In this document: one piece after another, positions 33,901-43,300 of the stretch
Numbering within the stretch: position 1 is the first letter of the stretch
Layout of the letters: every line of letters starts with the position of its first letter
Assembly: GCA_910579705.1 (NCBI GenBank)
Contig: CAJTUI010000001.1
Location: 124,001-188,000, forward strand
Length of the DNA: 64,000 nt
Direction of reading: 5' to 3'
Source of the DNA: an uncultured Christensenella sp.
GTDB taxonomy: Bacteria; Bacillota; Clostridia; Christensenellales; Borkfalkiaceae
The notes under the pieces: generated by a model
The model's database searches: none
What the model saw: the letters and a program-made list of their open reading frames with translations, nothing else
What the model was told of the DNA's origin: nothing
Program-made: the position numbers and the translations under genes

Positions 33901-34728
33901 TTATTTGAGTTTCTTTATTATTTTATCGAGGAAATCGCCGAGATAGTTTTGCGCCTCTTCCAGCTTGCCGCCGTCCGCCGCCTTTGTCAGTTCCGGGTCT
34001 ACGGGAAGTTTGGCCATGGCGGGAATAGAGTACTCCATAGCCAGCGCGTCCACTCCGCTTTCGCCGAACACGGAAATTTTGCGGCCGCAGTCGGGGCACT
34101 TTATATAGCTCATATTCTCGACTATGCCGAGAATTGGCACGTTCATCATCTGCGCCATATTTACCGCTTTCTGCACAATCATTCCCACAAGGTCCTGCGG
34201 GGTTGTAACGACTATCACGCCGTCGAGCGGGATACTCTGGAAAACGGTTAAAGGCACGTCGCCCGTGCCGGGGGGCATATCGATAAACATTACGTCCACT
34301 CCCGTCCAGATTACGTCCGTCCAGAACTGCTGAACCGTTCCCGAAATGAGCGAACCGCGCCATACCACGGGATCCGCCTCGTTCTCTAAAAGCACGTTCA
34401 TAGACATTATCTGTATTCCGCTTTCGGTTATTACGGGCAGAATACCGTTTTCGCTGCCTTTCGCGCGCTCGGTAACGCCAAACATACGCGGGATTGACGG
34501 GCCGGTAATATCTGCGTCCATAATAGCGGTGACTTTACCTTTGTTCTGAGCTGCCGCGGCGAGCAACGCGCAGGTCATAGACTTGCCTACGCCGCCCTTG
34601 CCGCTGACGACGGCTATTACTTTTTTGACCTCGCTGAGCTCGTTCAGGGGTTTTATTAGGCTTTTCTTTTCACGCGAAGTACAGTTTTCTCCGCAAGAAG
34701 AGCAATCGTGCGAACAATTGGAAGACAT
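33901..34728 (-). CDS. mrp: Mrp/NBP35-family iron-sulfur carrier ATPase
   Basis: A 275-residue cytosolic P-loop protein that binds and delivers iron-sulfur clusters. It has the deviant Walker A GKGGVGKS, MDADITGPSIPRMFG, and IDMPPGTGD. The N-terminus is cysteine-rich (CSHDCSSCGENC), as in NBP35-type proteins, and CPDCG in the C-terminal third is the CxxC pair that bridges the dimer cluster. AAAGGAG five bases before 34728 selects this ATG over one six codons upstream. The window contains several iron-sulfur enzymes that may use it. Confidence 0.92.
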   Translation of the reverse strand: MSSNCSHDCSSCGENCTSREKKSLIKPLNELSEVKKVIAVVSGKGGVGKSMTCALLAAAAQNKGKVTAIMDADITGPSIPRMFGVTERAKGSENGILPVITESGIQIMSMNVLLENEADPVVWRGSLISGTVQQFWTDVIWTGVDVMFIDMPPGTGDVPLTVFQSIPLDGVIVVTTPQDLVGMIVQKAVNMAQMMNVPILGIVENMSYIKCPDCGRKISVFGESGVDALAMEYSIPAMAKLPVDPELTKAADGGKLEEAQNYLGDFLDKIIKKLK

Positions 34729-34831
34729 ATACGCTCCTTTGGGCACGGAATTAACCGTGCAAGTTTTTCAAAATACGACTATATTTTAAATTATAGGCAT
34801 AAAATTGTCAATTAAAACCCGATAAAGTTGC

Positions 34832-34860
34832 TTGCCAAAAGCAAAGTTTTCTGTTAAAAT
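34832..34860 (+). promoter_or_regulatory. SRP RNA promoter
   Basis: TTGCCA (34832-34837), 17 bp, TAAAAT (34855-34860) on the plus strand, about six bases before the RNA. Confidence 0.75.
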
Positions 34861-34866
34861 AATTGT

Positions 34867-35132
34867 GCTGTGCTAAGTGGGGAGTTAGCGGTGCCCTGAA
34901 CCTGCAATCCGCTATAGCAGGACCGAACGTCTTTCCCGACGTAACAAGTGGAAGGCTGCGCTTTATAAGGGGTGTTGAGCCCAAGGTCTTATGCAACCGG
35001 ACGCTGCGAACCGTGTCAGGATAGGGATATAGCAGCACTAAACAGCTTATCCGGTGTGCCATAGGGTAGCTTTGGAGTAGCCACCTGTAAAGTTTACGCT
35101 TCGGCTTGTTCCGGCAAAAAAGACTGCACAGT
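34867..35132 (+). ncRNA. ffs: Signal recognition particle RNA, large bacterial type
   Basis: About 265 nt, the size of the Firmicutes SRP RNA with an Alu domain. The 5' part (GTGCTAAGTGGGGAGTTAGC, GGTGCCCTGAACCTGCAATC) matches the conserved Alu region. The S-domain apex is GTGTCAGGATAGGGATATAGCAGCACTAA, read in two parts: GTCAGG and AGCAGCACTAA are the conserved asymmetric loop sides that bind Ffh. CTGTGC near the 5' end pairs with GCACAG just before the final run of six T. Confidence 0.93.
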
Positions 35133-35145
35133 TTTTTCAGAACTT

Positions 35146-35188
35146 AACCGCCCGCGGATTTTTCCGCGGGCGGTTCTTCTTTTTATTT
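35146..35188. terminator. Terminator between ffs and natB
   Basis: Perfect stem AACCGCCCGCGGA/TCCGCGGGCGGTT with a T-rich tail on the plus strand; it lies between convergent units. Confidence 0.85.
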
Positions 35189-36322
35189 GTTAAACATTAT
35201 TTTTTCGCTCTTAAACATAAAGCTGAGTCCCACGACCAGCGCCGCCGCCACAACCAGATTGGACAGTACCGACAACAGGAACGCGAGCGGCGTTATCGAG
35301 AACGTAAACACGGCCGACATCGCTAGCGCGCTGCCCAGTAACGGTATCGCGTACAGCCCGAGCGCGGGCGCAGTAGTAAACATTGACGCCAGACCCAGAA
35401 GTATCACGATTATCATAAGCGGAGCGATAAGCGTGCCCGCCTCTTTTACGCTTTTCGCGAACGCGGACATTACGGAGAACGCGGAAATTATCACCAGTAC
35501 TACCGAAATTATAAGTCCGAAAAGCATAAAGTAATGCCCGACCGAATAGTACGCGGCCATATCGCCCGAAATACCCGCCGTAAGTTTTGGTAGTGACAGG
35601 ATTACGCCTATGAAACTGGACAGGCCGCTCAACAGCGCGAAACAGGTAAGACTGAGTATTTTACCGAGCGCGAGCTGCCAGCGCTTTATCGGGGTTATCA
35701 GCATCGTCGCCATAGTCCCCCTCTCCTTTTCGCCCGCAATCGCCTCCGGCGCGACGGATACGCATCCGGAAACCAGCAAGGCAAACATAATCATCGGCAT
35801 AATCGTCGCAAGCATCTTGCCCGCGAATTCCTTTTCACCGACGAGGTCTGCCTGTATTCCCGCATTTACGCTAAACAGCGGTTTTTTGAAGTTTTCGAGA
35901 ACGGATACGACGGTCAGGTAGCCCTGATAGGACGAATTTACAGACGAGTTGTAGTAAACGCCGATGTTGGGAACTGTTCCTGCTTTGCCCGAAAGAACTT
36001 CGTCGAGATTTTCGGGGAATATTATCAACAGGTCTAAATTACCGTTTTCCACGTCCGCTTTGGCCTTTTCCGCAGACTCGTATTCCTTTATATCGAGAAT
36101 AAATGCGAGCGTTCCCGAAATTTGCGCGTCTTCGGGCATCTGTACGACGTATGCGGTATACTTTTCATTGCCGTCGCCGTTTATCATATCGTTGACAAAC
36201 GTGCCCATAAGCGAGTAAATGAGATAAATGAGAAGTCCCGGCAGGAGTATGGTTACAACCATTCTCTTGTCTTTGAAAAAGCGGGAAAATTCTTTCTTGA
36301 TTATCGTAAATATGTTTTTCAT
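35183..36322 (-). CDS. natB: ABC-2 type exporter permease (NatB-like)
   Basis: A 379-residue membrane protein. One segment (about 22-42), a long extracytoplasmic region of about 130 residues, then five or six membrane helices from about 175 on. The cytosolic loop EAIAGEKERGTMATMLITPI is the classic ABC-2 permease coupling signature. NatAB-type systems export sodium or drugs. The ATG overlaps the natA stop (ATGA) and is preceded by GGGGGG-AAG, so translation is coupled to natA. Confidence 0.9.
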   Translation of the reverse strand: MKNIFTIIKKEFSRFFKDKRMVVTILLPGLLIYLIYSLMGTFVNDMINGDGNEKYTAYVVQMPEDAQISGTLAFILDIKEYESAEKAKADVENGNLDLLIIFPENLDEVLSGKAGTVPNIGVYYNSSVNSSYQGYLTVVSVLENFKKPLFSVNAGIQADLVGEKEFAGKMLATIMPMIMFALLVSGCVSVAPEAIAGEKERGTMATMLITPIKRWQLALGKILSLTCFALLSGLSSFIGVILSLPKLTAGISGDMAAYYSVGHYFMLFGLIISVVLVIISAFSVMSAFAKSVKEAGTLIAPLMIIVILLGLASMFTTAPALGLYAIPLLGSALAMSAVFTFSITPLAFLLSVLSNLVVAAALVVGLSFMFKSEKIMFNK

Positions 36323-37095
36323 AATCTTCCCCCCGTTGTTTTGTCGTAAAGCGCGAAAAAGGTGTCTTCGAGGCCGTGTTCCGCCGTAAGATTTTCAAGC
36401 GTGTCGAGCGCGATAAGCTTTCCGTCAATTATCACGCCCACCCTGTCGCAAAGCTTTTCGACAAGACTGAAAATATGCGTCGAAAGAATTATCGTTTTTC
36501 CCTCCGCTTTAAGCTCTTCCAGAAAGTCCGTAACGACTTTCGCGGTGAGCACGTCCAGTCCGTTTGTCGGCTCGTCGAAGATAATGAAGTCGGGGTTGTG
36601 AACGATGGAGATTACGAGCGAAACTTTCTGTTTCATACCCGTGGAGAGGTTGGCGAACTTGACCTGCGCAAAACGGTCTATCCCGAACTTGGAAAACAGT
36701 TCGCGTTTACGCGCGTCGCGCTCGGCCTTGTCCACGCCGTAAAGCTCGCTGAAAAAGTTAAAGAGATAATCGGGCGTGAAAAAGCCTTCGAGTTTAAGTT
36801 CGCTTGTCAGAAAACCTATACTGCGGCGCACCTTGTCCTCTTCGTTTATTATGCTGTGCCCGTTTATGAACGCGTTGCCGCTGTCGGGCTTTATAAGCGT
36901 GGCAAGCATTCTCAGCGTCGTTGTCTTACCCGCGCCGTTGGGGCCGAGAAGTCCAAAAATCTCACCGCGGTATGCCGTAAACGACAGGTTGTTGACCGCG
37001 GTCTTAACCTTTTCGGCAGTCTGTTCGAGTTTCTGCTGTTTTCTGGAAAGTCTGAACGTTTTTGTCAGACCCTCCACTTTAAGTATTTCTTCCAT
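36319..37095 (-). CDS. natA: ABC exporter ATPase (NatA-like)
   Basis: A 258-residue ATPase with Walker A GLLGPNGAGKTTTLRML, signature NLSTGMKQKVSLVISI, Walker B IIFDEPTNGLD and the switch histidine in IILSTHIF. A basic insertion of about 20 residues (LSRKQQKLEQTAEKVKT) separates the first two strands. It energises the NatB permease encoded next. TAGGAG precedes the ATG. The promoter upstream contains an 11-bp poly-G tract, so expression of the exporter may switch on and off. Confidence 0.93.
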   Translation of the reverse strand: MEEILKVEGLTKTFRLSRKQQKLEQTAEKVKTAVNNLSFTAYRGEIFGLLGPNGAGKTTTLRMLATLIKPDSGNAFINGHSIINEEDKVRRSIGFLTSELKLEGFFTPDYLFNFFSELYGVDKAERDARKRELFSKFGIDRFAQVKFANLSTGMKQKVSLVISIVHNPDFIIFDEPTNGLDVLTAKVVTDFLEELKAEGKTIILSTHIFSLVEKLCDRVGVIIDGKLIALDTLENLTAEHGLEDTFFALYDKTTGGRL

Positions 37096-37161
37096 TTTTG
37101 CTCCTATATATTTTTAATAAACGGATTGCGCTTTGCTTACTTGCAAATAATACTCCAAAAT

Positions 37162-37193
37162 ATTATACCCCCCCCCCCGAAAAAAATTGTCAA
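37162..37193 (-). promoter_or_regulatory. natAB promoter with 11-bp poly-G spacer tract
   Basis: On the minus strand TTGACA (37188-37193) and TATAAT (37162-37167) are perfect but 20 bp apart. The spacer contains seven T and eleven consecutive G (37168-37178). Loss of three G by slippage would give the ideal 17-bp spacing. Confidence 0.75.
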
Positions 37194-37205
37194 GCGGAAA
37201 AGAGT

Positions 37206-37234
37206 AAAAAAAGGACGGAATTTCCGCCCTTTTA
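37206..37234 (-). terminator. uppP terminator
   Basis: Stem AAAAGGGCGG/CCGTCCTTTT with a 5-nt loop and a run of T on the minus strand. Confidence 0.85.
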
Positions 37235-37238
37235 TATA

Positions 37239-38051
37239 TTATTTAAAATAGCCGCAACATTGAAGTACGATGCAGACTATCGCCAGAACGGTTAAATACA
37301 GACTGAACCATTTGTAGTCGGCTTTTTTGATTGCTTTCAACATTACTTTGATAGCAAACAAACCCACCACTGCCGAGATTATAAATCCCAGAGCGATACA
37401 CCAGCCGTAGCTTGAACCGTTGAGCGCGAAATCATCCTGTATTTCGCCCTTTACAAGCCCCTTAATCAGGGAAACCGCAAAGCTCCCCAAAATTACGGGA
37501 ATACTCATTAAAAACGAGAACTTGGCTATATCCTCGCTCTTGCCGCCCGCGAGCATACCCGCGCAAATGGTCGAACCGCTGCGCGAAATGCCGGGCAGTA
37601 TCGCCACCGCCTGCGCGAACGCCATAGGCACAACAGTGCGCCAGCAAAGCGGGAGTACGTTTTGTCTGCGCTTTACTATCCACTCGGTCGTAAACAAAAC
37701 CGCGGCGGTTATAAGGAAAAATACCGCGAGCAGAACGCCGATATATGCGAACGAATTGAGCCCGTCGACCGTGTCTTCCAAGAGAAAACCGACAACCGCC
37801 GCGGGAACGGACGCTATCACAAGAAAACCGAGCGTTTTAAAGGGTTTTTTGAAGAGCGCGATTATGTCCTTGCGGAAAACCGCGCAAACCGCGATAAGCG
37901 TGCCGAGGTGCAGGATTATGTTAAAAAACAACCCGCCCTGTTCGATACCGAAAATCTTTTGTAAAAACACCAGATGTCCGCTTGACGACACGGGTAAAAA
38001 CTCGGTCAGTCCCTGCGTAATTCCCAGGATGATTGCCTGCCAGATTTCCAT
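37239..38051 (-). CDS. uppP: Undecaprenyl-diphosphate phosphatase
   Basis: A 270-residue membrane enzyme that recycles the lipid carrier of cell-wall synthesis. Catalytic motifs are TEFLPVSSSGH near the N-terminus and LPGISRSGST in the middle, both with expected glutamate, serine, histidine and arginine residues. Eight hydrophobic segments are visible. The start overlaps the stop of the PrsA-like gene (TAATG), so the two are translationally coupled. Confidence 0.95.
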   Translation of the reverse strand: MEIWQAIILGITQGLTEFLPVSSSGHLVFLQKIFGIEQGGLFFNIILHLGTLIAVCAVFRKDIIALFKKPFKTLGFLVIASVPAAVVGFLLEDTVDGLNSFAYIGVLLAVFFLITAAVLFTTEWIVKRRQNVLPLCWRTVVPMAFAQAVAILPGISRSGSTICAGMLAGGKSEDIAKFSFLMSIPVILGSFAVSLIKGLVKGEIQDDFALNGSSYGWCIALGFIISAVVGLFAIKVMLKAIKKADYKWFSLYLTVLAIVCIVLQCCGYFK

Positions 38052-40249
38052 TAGCTTTCAATATCGAGTAAGTCCTGATACCTGTCCTGATATTTGACTA
38101 CCGAAACGCCTTCCTTGCTGAATTGTTTAATAATCGCATCTCTGCGGGAACTGGATACGTCCGAAAGGTCCTTGCTCTTCATATACTCGAAGAACTGGTT
38201 TTCAAACGTGCCTTTATCTTTAACTCTCGTCCAGTCGGGAGTGTAAGTTTCACCAACGTCAAACACGCAGGTAACGTATATGAGATGCCAGCCGTAGTCG
38301 CCCGCGCATACCGCGAAAGTGCCTTCGCCGTGGCTTATGGCGAACTTAGCCGCATACTCGAACTCTTTGATATAGCTCGTGCTGTACGCCGAAACGGAAT
38401 ATCCCGCGTATTTGGAGAGCACGCCCGTATCGGTGGTGTAAGCGAACTGCAACTCGTTTACGGCGCTCATAGCCTTGTACTGGCCGGACTCTGCGGCAGG
38501 GTTCATCAAGTCGTCCTTGTCGAACGCGCCGAAATCGACCTGACCCCAGGCGTATAATAACTTGGAATAATCGGTTACGTCTTCGCCGTCCTTCTCTTCG
38601 GTATATTTATTATTGAAATCGCCGTAATATGCGTTTCTGCCCTGATATTTCATTTCTACGTGGTTCTCGCCGCCGTTGCCGTCGTTGAGAACGAAGTTGA
38701 CGTACGAAGTGAACTCGTCGAGCATACCGTCTATATCGAGCTTGTTGCCGATAAGCGTGTAACTGCCGTCCTCGTTCTCGTGCACGCTGCCGTTATAGGC
38801 GTATCTTCCGTCGTAAGCCTGCAATTTCTCGTATCTTCCGCCCTCTTCGCTGTCGGTAAGGTTGCCTTCGAAGAAGAGATAACCGCTGTCGCCGAAATAT
38901 TCTTTATCCTTGTACTTCTCGTTTTCGCTTACCTTAAAGCTGTAATCGGTCGCGCCGTTGAACCAGGCCGCGCGCTGGTCCTCGGTTTCGATGTCTTTGA
39001 GAAGCCTGTTTCTCTCGTTGAAATATGCGTTGTCGTCGCCGGTGGCGGTCCTTATACTGTTAAGCTCCGTCAGGCGCGCGCTCTGGCGTGCGTTGAACGG
39101 CAGAAGAATGTTGTATACAAGACCGAACCTGCCGTGCTCCGCGCCGTAATCGTGAATGCTGTCGTCGAGTTTCGCGTCGGACGTGTCGGGGCTGTACATC
39201 ATAAACTTATCGGACGCCATATTGTCGAGCGCGCTTTCGAATGCGGACGCTTTTCCGTAAGCGTCTTTCTGGTCGTCGAGAATTTTCCGATACTCGTTCT
39301 GGATATAGTTGTCTTCGAGAAGTCTTGCTTCCTGCTGCTCCTCGTAAATATCGTAATACTTATTTATAATGCGGTTTTCAAGCTGGTTGACGTACTCGTC
39401 CTCGATATATTTAAGCGCAAGCACGTCGGTAAAGTTCTCGGCCTCGGTTTCCGTATCCACAAGGTTGTTGTTGCGCAGATTTTTCAAAAATCTGTTGTAC
39501 GCCTTCTTTCTGGTGTTGCGGGTCGTGCCGTCGAGCGCGTTATCCTTGTACGCGCCGCTGTCCTTTATAAGGTATTTCTCGTAACCTGTATACACGCCGT
39601 AATCGAGCGCCTTTTTACCGTCCTTAACCGTTTCGGGGAAATAATCCTCCTGCTCGGTATTGAGGTTGGTGGGCGTGGTGCGGGTATCCGTTCCCGTATA
39701 CTTGTCGTCGTTCTCTTCGATTACACTCTTCTCGTAGTTGTCGATTGCGGAATTTATCGAGGAATACAGATTGTATTTCGCAAGCAGAATATCGTCCTCG
39801 CCGAGAAGGTATTCGTATTTCTGGGCCTGCGTTTTATCCGCCGCATTGTACTCTTCGAGCACTTTCGCCGCGGTCTTGTTCTCTTCCTCCGCCTTTGCTT
39901 CCAAAAGCGCGAGCGTGGAATACTGAACGAGAACGGCGTTGTCGACAAGCGCGGTCATAAGCATATTGAACGTATCCTTATAGGAATATCCGTTCTGAAT
40001 ATACGAATATCCCACGTTAAGGAAATACGAAACGATATTTCTCTTTACAATCGATTTTTCCGTTACTGCGGAACGGTATTCAGAAAAACCGCTGTCGGCG
40101 AACGTTTCCGCTTTGGATATGTCCACCGTTGCAATGGTCTGCGCCATATCCGCGCGGTTGTTTGTCGACACCAGCGAGCAACCCGTGAAAGTTGCCGTCA
40201 ATACCATACACGAAGCCAGAGCGGCTACGGCTATTCTTTTTTTCTTCAT
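38051..40249 (-). CDS. Large PrsA/SurA-like lipoprotein (putative secretion chaperone)
   Basis: A 732-residue protein with a lipoprotein signal (LASCMVLTATFTGC; Cys24 likely lipidated), so anchored on the outside of the membrane. The body is charged and helix-rich. Near the end GDYGWHLIYVTCVF resembles the last strands of a parvulin prolyl isomerase (usually GYHIIKV), and the region before it (about 610-690) could be a divergent parvulin domain. Its place directly downstream of mfd is where prsA-like foldases often sit in Firmicutes. The match is weak and a pure chaperone role is possible. AGGAG precedes the start. Confidence 0.78.
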   Translation of the reverse strand: MKKKRIAVAALASCMVLTATFTGCSLVSTNNRADMAQTIATVDISKAETFADSGFSEYRSAVTEKSIVKRNIVSYFLNVGYSYIQNGYSYKDTFNMLMTALVDNAVLVQYSTLALLEAKAEEENKTAAKVLEEYNAADKTQAQKYEYLLGEDDILLAKYNLYSSINSAIDNYEKSVIEENDDKYTGTDTRTTPTNLNTEQEDYFPETVKDGKKALDYGVYTGYEKYLIKDSGAYKDNALDGTTRNTRKKAYNRFLKNLRNNNLVDTETEAENFTDVLALKYIEDEYVNQLENRIINKYYDIYEEQQEARLLEDNYIQNEYRKILDDQKDAYGKASAFESALDNMASDKFMMYSPDTSDAKLDDSIHDYGAEHGRFGLVYNILLPFNARQSARLTELNSIRTATGDDNAYFNERNRLLKDIETEDQRAAWFNGATDYSFKVSENEKYKDKEYFGDSGYLFFEGNLTDSEEGGRYEKLQAYDGRYAYNGSVHENEDGSYTLIGNKLDIDGMLDEFTSYVNFVLNDGNGGENHVEMKYQGRNAYYGDFNNKYTEEKDGEDVTDYSKLLYAWGQVDFGAFDKDDLMNPAAESGQYKAMSAVNELQFAYTTDTGVLSKYAGYSVSAYSTSYIKEFEYAAKFAISHGEGTFAVCAGDYGWHLIYVTCVFDVGETYTPDWTRVKDKGTFENQFFEYMKSKDLSDVSSSRRDAIIKQFSKEGVSVVKYQDRYQDLLDIES

Positions 40250-40302
40250 AAAGTTTATCTCCTGCCGTTAAACGGCGACAATTTACCAAATTACCGATAA
40301 CA

Positions 40303-40331
40303 ATTATATAATATTTACTTGTTTATAGCAA
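40303..40331 (-). promoter_or_regulatory. Promoter of the PrsA-like gene and uppP
   Basis: TTGCTA (40326-40331), 17 bp, TATAAT (40303-40308) on the minus strand, between mfd and the lipoprotein gene. Confidence 0.7.
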
Positions 40332-40347
40332 ATCATTTTAAAGGGAA

Positions 40348-43300
40348 TTACGCAAAACTTAACGCAAATTTTAAAAATTTTGTCATTTCCAGCATAGTTT
40401 TCGCGGGATTTGTATGCGGCGGGAATATCATAAGCGGAGCTTTCGCCATAGACAGCTTTACTCTGCCCGCGTATTTGTCGAGCGCGGCCGCAAGCCGCTC
40501 GTCCTTCAACGAGTTTATGGACGGCAATTCCAGCGCGCCCTCTATAGAGTCCACGGATATTTTTCTTACGTTGAATTTCGCCGCGTAAGATTTCAGAACG
40601 GCGATTATAAGAAGGTTTAAAACCTCGTCGGGCATAGGCCCGTAGTTGTCCTCTATCGAAAGGCAGACGCGTTTGTAATCCTCAACCGACCTTATCTCCG
40701 CTATCTGCTTGTAACAGTCCATTCTGCCGGCGTTGGATTCCACGTACGCTTCGGGTATGTACGCCGTGGCCTTAACGTCCAGCTCGGCCGTGAACGAGCT
40801 TTCGCCCGTAAGTTCCTCTTTCAAGAGCTTTGAATACAGCTCGTATCCGACCTTGTCCATATGCCCGTGCTGCTCCGCGCCGAGCACGTTGCCCGCGCCG
40901 CGAATTTCCAGATCGCGCATTGCGACTTTATAGCCCGAACCCAGCTCCGTAAACTGCATAATTGCTTTCAGCCTTTCCGCCGCGTCCGACGTCAAGACCT
41001 TTTCCGGCTTGAACGTGAAATACGCCTGCGCAAGGCGAGAGCCGCGCCCCACCCTGCCGCGCAGCTGGTAAAGCTGGGAAATGCCCAGACGGTCCGCGTC
41101 GATTACTATAATCGTGTTTGCGTTGGGTAAATCTATTCCGTTTTCTATTATAGTCGTAGTAACAAGCACGTTCTTTTCGCCGCGGTAGAACGAAAACACG
41201 CTGTTTTCGAGCGTTTCCCTGTCCATTCTGCCGTGCGCGTAACACACCTTCGCCTCGGGGATAATCTCCGCTATCCTGCCGGCGAAGGACGAGATAGTTT
41301 CCACCCTGTTATAGAGGACGAAAACCTGTCCGCCGCGCGACAGCTCTCTTATGCACGCGTCGCGTATCAGCGTTTCGGTTTCCTCGACCACGTAGGTCTG
41401 GACGGGCAGCCTTTTCTGCGGCGGGGTGTTGATGGTGCTTATATCCCTTATCCCCGCAAGCGACATATGCAACGTGCGCGGTATGGGCGTGGCCGTCATA
41501 GTAAGGCAGTCCACGTCGTTTTTTACGTTCTTTATCTTTTCCTTGTGCTCAACGCCGAAACGCTGCTCTTCGTCCAGAACGAGAAGACCCAAATCGTAAA
41601 ACTTTACGTCCGCGGACAGTAGTCTGTGCGTTCCGATTATGAAATCTATATCGCCGTTGGCAAGCCGTTTGAGCGTGGCGGCCTGCTGGGCGGGAGTTTT
41701 GAACCTGTTGAGTTTCTCAACGCGCACGCCGAAGTCCTTGAACCTTTCGAGCGCGGTATTGTAATGCTGTTCCGAAAGAACCGTGCCTGGACACATAAGC
41801 GCGGCCTGCTTGCCGCCGAGCACGCACTGATACACGGCGCGGAGCGCGACCTCAGTTTTACCGAACCCGACGTCGCCGCAAAGAAGTCTGTCCATAACCT
41901 TGTCGGAGCGCATATCCGACTTTATCTCTTCTATGGAAACGAGCTGGTCTGGCGTTTCCTCATAGCCGAACGCGTCCTCGAACTCCTGCATCATAGCTTC
42001 GTGGGCGGGGAAACGGAACCCCTTCTTCTCCGTACGTTCGGCATAGAGTTTTTTCAAGTCGAACGCAAGCTCGCGTATGGATTTCTTGACCCTCTCCTTT
42101 ACCCTGTCGAACTCGGCGCCGCCTATCTTGGAAAGCGCGGGATTGCCGTCGCCCACGTACTTGGAAAGCACGTCCATCTGCTCGACGGGAACGTAAAGCA
42201 CGTCGCCGCCCTTGTACTCTATCGCGACGTATTCCTTTATACCGTCGGTGGTTTCTATCTTTTTGGTACCCGTAATCCTGCCGATACCGTGCTTTTCGTG
42301 CACGGCGTAGTCGCCTATCTCGGGCGCGGTAAACATATCGCCGCGCTTTTTGCGTATGCGCTTGGTCACAACCTTCGTATACAAATCGCCGCTGCCGAGA
42401 ATTACGAGCTTGCTTTCGTGAATTATCAGCCCGTGCGGCATTTCCTCGGACGTGAGCGCTACCCCGCGCAATGCTTCAAGCCTGTCGGGCACGGGATACA
42501 CGGGAAGATATTCGTCAGTCAAAAGTGCGGAAAGCTTCTCCGTGCGCTGCAACCCGCCCGTAAATACGAGTATCCTGTAACCGTTGGAAAGCCAGTTTTT
42601 TATGTCCGTAACCAACTGCGGCATAGCGTTGAGATAGGACGGCGCGGGCGTTGACGTGAAATTGAAAGTTTTAAGCGGGCTGAAAAACTGCGTTGACGTG
42701 GTAAAGGTCTGCACGGCGAACGAGTTGAATTTACCGACCCCCTTCAAAAACGTTTCGGGCGAAAGCAGCTGCTCCGCGGAAAAGGCGAACGCCTCCCCGC
42801 CCTTTTTAAGCTCCTTTACGCGTTCGCAATGCTCTTTGTAGACTGCGTTTAACCTGTCGTTTATCAGTTTGCATTCGTCAAATACAATTAGCGTGTCGGC
42901 AGAGATAATATCGAAAACCGAGCGCGCGTTTGCCAAAAGCGGCATTACGAACGACGCGCCCGCAAACGGCAGTCCGCAATCTAGCTTTTCAAAAAGCTCC
43001 TCCGAAATGGCTTTCGCGCGGCGGAACGCGGCACTGTCCGAAAAAGTTTTAAGCTCTTTCATAACGCGTGATTTGACCGCGGCAACGTCCTCCGCGGTAT
43101 ATACGGCGTCCGTCGCGGCGACTATGCCGACCGAGCGGAGTTCTTCGAGGCGTTCGCCGCTTACCGCGTCGTAGGGGCGTATGCGCTCGACCGTGTCGCC
43201 GAAGAAGTCAATGCGCACGGGGTTTTCCGCATTTACGGGATAAACGTCGAGTATGTCGCCGCGCACAGCGAACGCGCCCTTGCTTTCGACCGAGTATTCG

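Noticed and set aside
37168..37178. Poly-C run as a pure sequencing artefact
   Set aside because: Possible in principle for its exact length, but its position between perfect -35 and -10 boxes makes a real tract more likely, so it is kept as a finding with reads as the test.
38660..40300. 546-aa open frame on the plus strand
   Set aside because: Antisense of the PrsA-like lipoprotein; valine/isoleucine-rich composition is typical of a shadow frame, with no family resemblance.
41626..42654. 342-aa open frame on the plus strand
   Set aside because: Lies wholly inside mfd on the opposite strand; no recognisable domain.
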